Assembly (NCBI GenBank): GCA_031256155.1
Contig: JAIRRD010000247.1
Location: 1-7,951 of the forward strand
Reading direction: 5' to 3'
DNA from: Holophagales bacterium
GTDB taxonomy: Bacteria; Acidobacteriota; Holophagae; Holophagales; Holophagaceae
Length of the DNA: 7,951 bases
In this document: piece by piece, positions 5,946-7,951 of the stretch
How positions within the stretch are numbered: the stretch's first letter is position 1
How the letters are laid out: every line of letters begins with the position of its first letter
Position numbers and translations under genes: made by a program
The notes under the pieces: model-generated
Database searches by the model: none
What the model saw: only the letters and a program-made list of their open reading frames with translations
Told to the model about the DNA's origin: nothing

Positions 5946-5999
5946 CAATCTCATCTCAAAATCGCGTTCCGCAATTTCGGTATGAAAGGTTTGATGTTA
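5937..5999 (-). repeat. Intergenic hairpin repeat, copy 2
   Basis: The 28 bases at 5952-5979 are identical to copy 1. Arms 5949-5966 and 5970-5987 pair around loop 5967-5969. On the minus strand there are 13 Watson-Crick pairs, 3 G-U pairs and a two-position internal mismatch (5955/5981, 5956/5980). Pair 1617/1651 (C-G) of copy 1 is T-A here (5951/5985), a compensatory double change, and 1618/1650 improves from G-U to G-C. The stem starts 34 bases past the stop of the TPR/HEAT gene and ends 3 bases from the ferredoxin stop. It therefore lies in the gap between convergent genes and may shape both 3' ends. The minus strand between the TPR stop and the stem is T-rich. Confidence 0.75.
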
Positions 6000-6021
6000 T
6001 GCGAGAAAAAATCAAAAATAA

Positions 6022-6987
6022 TCACTCGTCAACCGATATAGTCACTCTGGTTTTTTCGTCCCTGAATTGGAACAGGACTTGACCTTTGGGGGCTGTGGCG
6101 GCCATTTTTGTCAGATCTGACAGTCCTTTGCGAGCCATATCTTCTTTGACTTCCGGGGGGAGCATTTTTTCTATGTTTTTAAAAAAATTCAAGGGGATTT
6201 TTATTTCAAAACTATTGCTGGGCTCATCGGTTTTGACTTTGACAACAAGCAAACGCATCCAGAAAGCTAGGTTTTCGACGGATTTCATATAATGTTCGCG
6301 TAGCCCCAATTTCCACAGCGCTAACGCGCATTGTTCGCGCAGTCTGTCATTGTTCAGGCCCAATTCAAGTTCTTTTCTGCCAGTGGCGTCTTTGTTTTCG
6401 GCTAAAGCTAGTGCGGCTTGTATGCGGATAATTTCGTCTGGGTCTTTAAGCGCAGTCTTTAAATTCAAAACAGCTTTGGGACTCTGTTTCTGGCGTACTT
6501 TCCAGCAGTAAATTCTGTCTTCTTTGGCATTTTGGGAATACATGCGCTGATCTGGATGATATCTGAGAAATTCAGTAAAGGCATTTGCGGCTTCATCCCA
6601 TTTCTGGGCTGCAAAAAGGGATTTGGCAAACCAGAATCTGGCTTCAAATACTCTGGAACTGTTCGAATAATTGGTAAGGAAGTATTCATAAATTTTTGCG
6701 GCCTCAGTATATCGGCTCTGTAGGCGCAGTTTGCGAGCTGAGGCCAGTAATGAGCTTTCCTTTGAGTCTGTCTGTGTTTCCTGAAGGGAATCCATCGCGT
6801 CCGTCACTTGGAAACGTGCATTACGAGCAACTTCCATTACTTGGGAGATGGTCTCTTGAATCGCGCCACTCACATGTGAGGGCAGTTTAGGGTCTGATTC
6901 CATATTTCTGCCTCGCTCCGTTTGTGCGACAGGCAGGGCGGGAAACAGACAGACAATACTCATACATGTGGGAACAAAGAGTATCAT
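6022..6987 (-). CDS. Exported TPR/HEAT-repeat protein in a sigma-factor operon
   Basis: This is a 321-residue protein. Residues 2-21 are a hydrophobic signal peptide lacking a basic start (likely cleaved after LPVA). Next come a helical, probably coiled region (37-75), two TPR-like hairpins (80-147: ARKLRLQSRYTEAAKIYEYFL, then FAKSLFAAQKWDEAANAFTEFL...HPD) and HEAT-type helices (170-228: DPDEIIRIQAALALAENKD, then NDRLREQCALALWKLG). The C-terminal module (about 247-321: EIKIPLNFF..., MLPPEV, GLSDL, then TRVTISVDE) resembles the small 'IPl-l---ll-k' domain I associate with SHOCT-like/YvlB-type proteins; that match is tentative. The TPR part is of the YbgF/outer-membrane-lipoprotein sort and suggests protein binding in the periplasm. 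The ATG overlaps the upstream stop as ATGA with GGGAG nearby, so it is translationally coupled to the membrane protein. It may sense or hold the signal that frees the sigma factor; this is inference. Confidence 0.8.
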   Translation of the reverse strand: MILFVPTCMSIVCLFPALPVAQTERGRNMESDPKLPSHVSGAIQETISQVMEVARNARFQVTDAMDSLQETQTDSKESSLLASARKLRLQSRYTEAAKIYEYFLTNYSNSSRVFEARFWFAKSLFAAQKWDEAANAFTEFLRYHPDQRMYSQNAKEDRIYCWKVRQKQSPKAVLNLKTALKDPDEIIRIQAALALAENKDATGRKELELGLNNDRLREQCALALWKLGLREHYMKSVENLAFWMRLLVVKVKTDEPSNSFEIKIPLNFFKNIEKMLPPEVKEDMARKGLSDLTKMAATAPKGQVLFQFRDEKTRVTISVDE

Positions 6988-7757
6988 GGCACAGTCTCCC
7001 TCAGTTTGAGATTGATTTTTTTTGCTTTGTCCTCTAACTCCATCTCACTGGCAAGGCTCAGTAACTCATAGCTACGCTCAATAGTTATGCAGGCGTCATT
7101 TGCCGAAACCTCTGTGAGCCAATTCTGCAAATCATTCTTGGCTTTGATCGTTTCAGCATTGTCCAGGCCGCTCAGCGGTAATGTGTTTCCCATTGCGTAG
7201 AGCTTTCTGGCTTGGTTGACCTCCTCGCTCCGATCCTCACGGACGCGGGTCGGATCGCAAAACTTGGCTGGTGTTTTGACCCGATTTAATAAATCCAGAG
7301 AGCCTTCAAAAAAATCAGACCAGAGTTCTGATTGAAGATGATCTTGCAGTTCCATTTCCAGAGCAGCCCCTCTGGCCTGCATTCGGCGGGCCTCGCGCGT
7401 ACGGCTGACAGCATATGCAGTCGGTAAAATAGCAAATGTAATCGCTGCGGCGGAAAGTATCCACACTGCGGCAAGTCGCCAGGTTTTTTTTGTGCGCGTC
7501 AACGCTGGTGCCAAATCATCAGCATGAGCCTGCATGGCTAGGTGCATTTCCAAGATTTCAGCTAATTCGGCTTGAAGATCGTGGTCGTCCGGCCAAGCTG
7601 CCGGATTTTCCAAGAGATCAAAGGCCAGAGCGTCATCAAATGAGTTTAAAATTTGTGTATCTAATAAATTATTATTATATGTGTTAGCGCCATCAGAATT
7701 TTTGAGATCACCAACGTTTATGTCGTCTGGTTCTGTTGACTTGATGCTGGAATTCAT
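6984..7757 (-). CDS. Single-pass membrane protein, putative anti-sigma factor without zinc finger
   Basis: The 257 residues split into a soluble acidic N-terminus (1-87), one transmembrane helix at about 95-117 (TWRLAAVWILSAAAITFAIL), basic residues on both flanks (RTKKTWR before, RTREARR after), and a helical domain on the far side (120-257). Position directly after a sigma factor with an ATGA overlap, and this topology, indicate an anti-sigma factor or a partner of one, held in the inner membrane with the N-terminus inside. The HxxxCxxC zinc motif of ZAS anti-sigma factors is absent. The only cysteines (C167, C223) are on the far side of the membrane and could form a disulfide. The cytoplasmic segment 41-86 (LLENPAAWPDDHDLQAELAEILEMHLAMQAH) may be the sigma-binding helix pair. 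The ATG at 7757 has AGGA 8 bases upstream. It overlaps the TPR/HEAT gene by 4 bases. Confidence 0.75.
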   Translation of the reverse strand: MNSSIKSTEPDDINVGDLKNSDGANTYNNNLLDTQILNSFDDALAFDLLENPAAWPDDHDLQAELAEILEMHLAMQAHADDLAPALTRTKKTWRLAAVWILSAAAITFAILPTAYAVSRTREARRMQARGAALEMELQDHLQSELWSDFFEGSLDLLNRVKTPAKFCDPTRVREDRSEEVNQARKLYAMGNTLPLSGLDNAETIKAKNDLQNWLTEVSANDACITIERSYELLSLASEMELEDKAKKINLKLRETVP

Positions 7758-7951
7758 GGTTGTTGTCCTAATGCTTTGCGAAGTTTTACAATGCTTTGAA
7801 ATAAGGTTGCTTTTACAGTGCCCTCAGCGCAGCCGAGGTCTTCGGCGATATTCCTCACAGGGCGTTCATGGATGTAGTAAGCCGTCACAATGGTTCGTTG
7901 CCGCGGTGTCAGATCCTCCAGCGCGTTGCGGAGGGAATTAAGCTTACGGCT
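7754..7951 (-). CDS. C-terminal end of an ECF-type sigma-70 factor (region 4; cut by window edge)
   Basis: Reading the minus strand from 7951 gives 65 codons then TGA. The translation holds sigma region 4: LEDLTPRQRTIVTAYYIHERPV followed by the helix-turn-helix RNIAEDLGCAEGTVKATLFQSIVKLRKAL, where the usual pattern is IA--LG---GTVKS-L-RA---LR. Region 4 binds the -35 element. The C-terminus is short (GQQP), as in ECF sigma factors. Region 2 lies outside the window, so the ECF group cannot be assigned. The stop overlaps the start of the membrane protein as ATGA, so the two are translated together, as is common for sigma/anti-sigma pairs. Confidence 0.88.
   Translation of the reverse strand, partial: SRKLNSLRNALEDLTPRQRTIVTAYYIHERPVRNIAEDLGCAEGTVKATLFQSIVKLRKALGQQP

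Noticed and set aside
7681..7941. Plus-strand open frame at the right edge
   Set aside because: The minus strand encodes sigma region 4 with its helix-turn-helix and an ATGA overlap to the next gene; the plus frame is a shadow.

Overview
The window looks like chromosomal DNA of a moderate-GC, Gram-negative-type bacterium. My best guess is Acidobacteriota or a related phylum. This is inference from gene style: a HesA/MoeB/ThiF enzyme with a C-terminal extension, a MauM/NapG-type ferredoxin, and a sigma factor / membrane protein / TPR-HEAT protein operon. No rRNA or other phylogenetic marker is present. I see no phage, insertion sequence, CRISPR or tRNA.

Layout. (1) 1-540 (+): the C-terminal end of an Arg/Ser/Pro-rich, probably disordered protein with an internal repeat of 51-residue period; it converges on the next block. 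(2) 2156-595 (-): a small DUF6941-like protein, then an E1-like ThiF/MoeB-family adenylyltransferase. (3) 2157-2264: a 108-base divergent promoter region. (4) 2265-5945 (+): a tight four-gene cluster. It encodes an exported CpdB/UshA-type metallophosphatase-fold protein, a short ThiE/TenI-type TIM barrel (20-base overlap or 13-base gap, depending on its start), a USG-1/aspartate-semialdehyde-dehydrogenase-like protein (7-base overlap) and a four-cluster [4Fe-4S] ferredoxin (15-base gap). (5) 7951-6022 (-): the end of a sigma factor, a single-pass membrane protein and an exported TPR/HEAT protein, joined by two ATGA start/stop overlaps and so almost certainly one operon.

Three things stand out. 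First, two of the four genes in the (+) cluster keep their fold signatures but have lost catalytic or metal-binding residues: Asn35, Cys117 and Gln250 in the phosphatase-like protein, and no active-site Cys or His in the ASADH-like protein. The cluster may be an undescribed pathway or complex built partly from pseudoenzymes. Second, a 28-base sequence is repeated exactly at 1618-1645 and 5952-5979, inside a roughly 60-base diverged repeat. It folds into an 18-position stem only when read on the minus strand, with one compensatory base-pair change between copies. Both copies sit 32-34 bases after the stop codon of a minus-strand gene. Third, the presumed anti-sigma protein has no zinc-finger motif and is paired with an exported TPR/HEAT protein, which suggests a non-standard envelope-signalling module.

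ThiF-like and ThiE-like proteins in the same window hint at thiamine metabolism, but no ThiS, ThiG or TPP riboswitch is visible and the two genes are on opposite strands.
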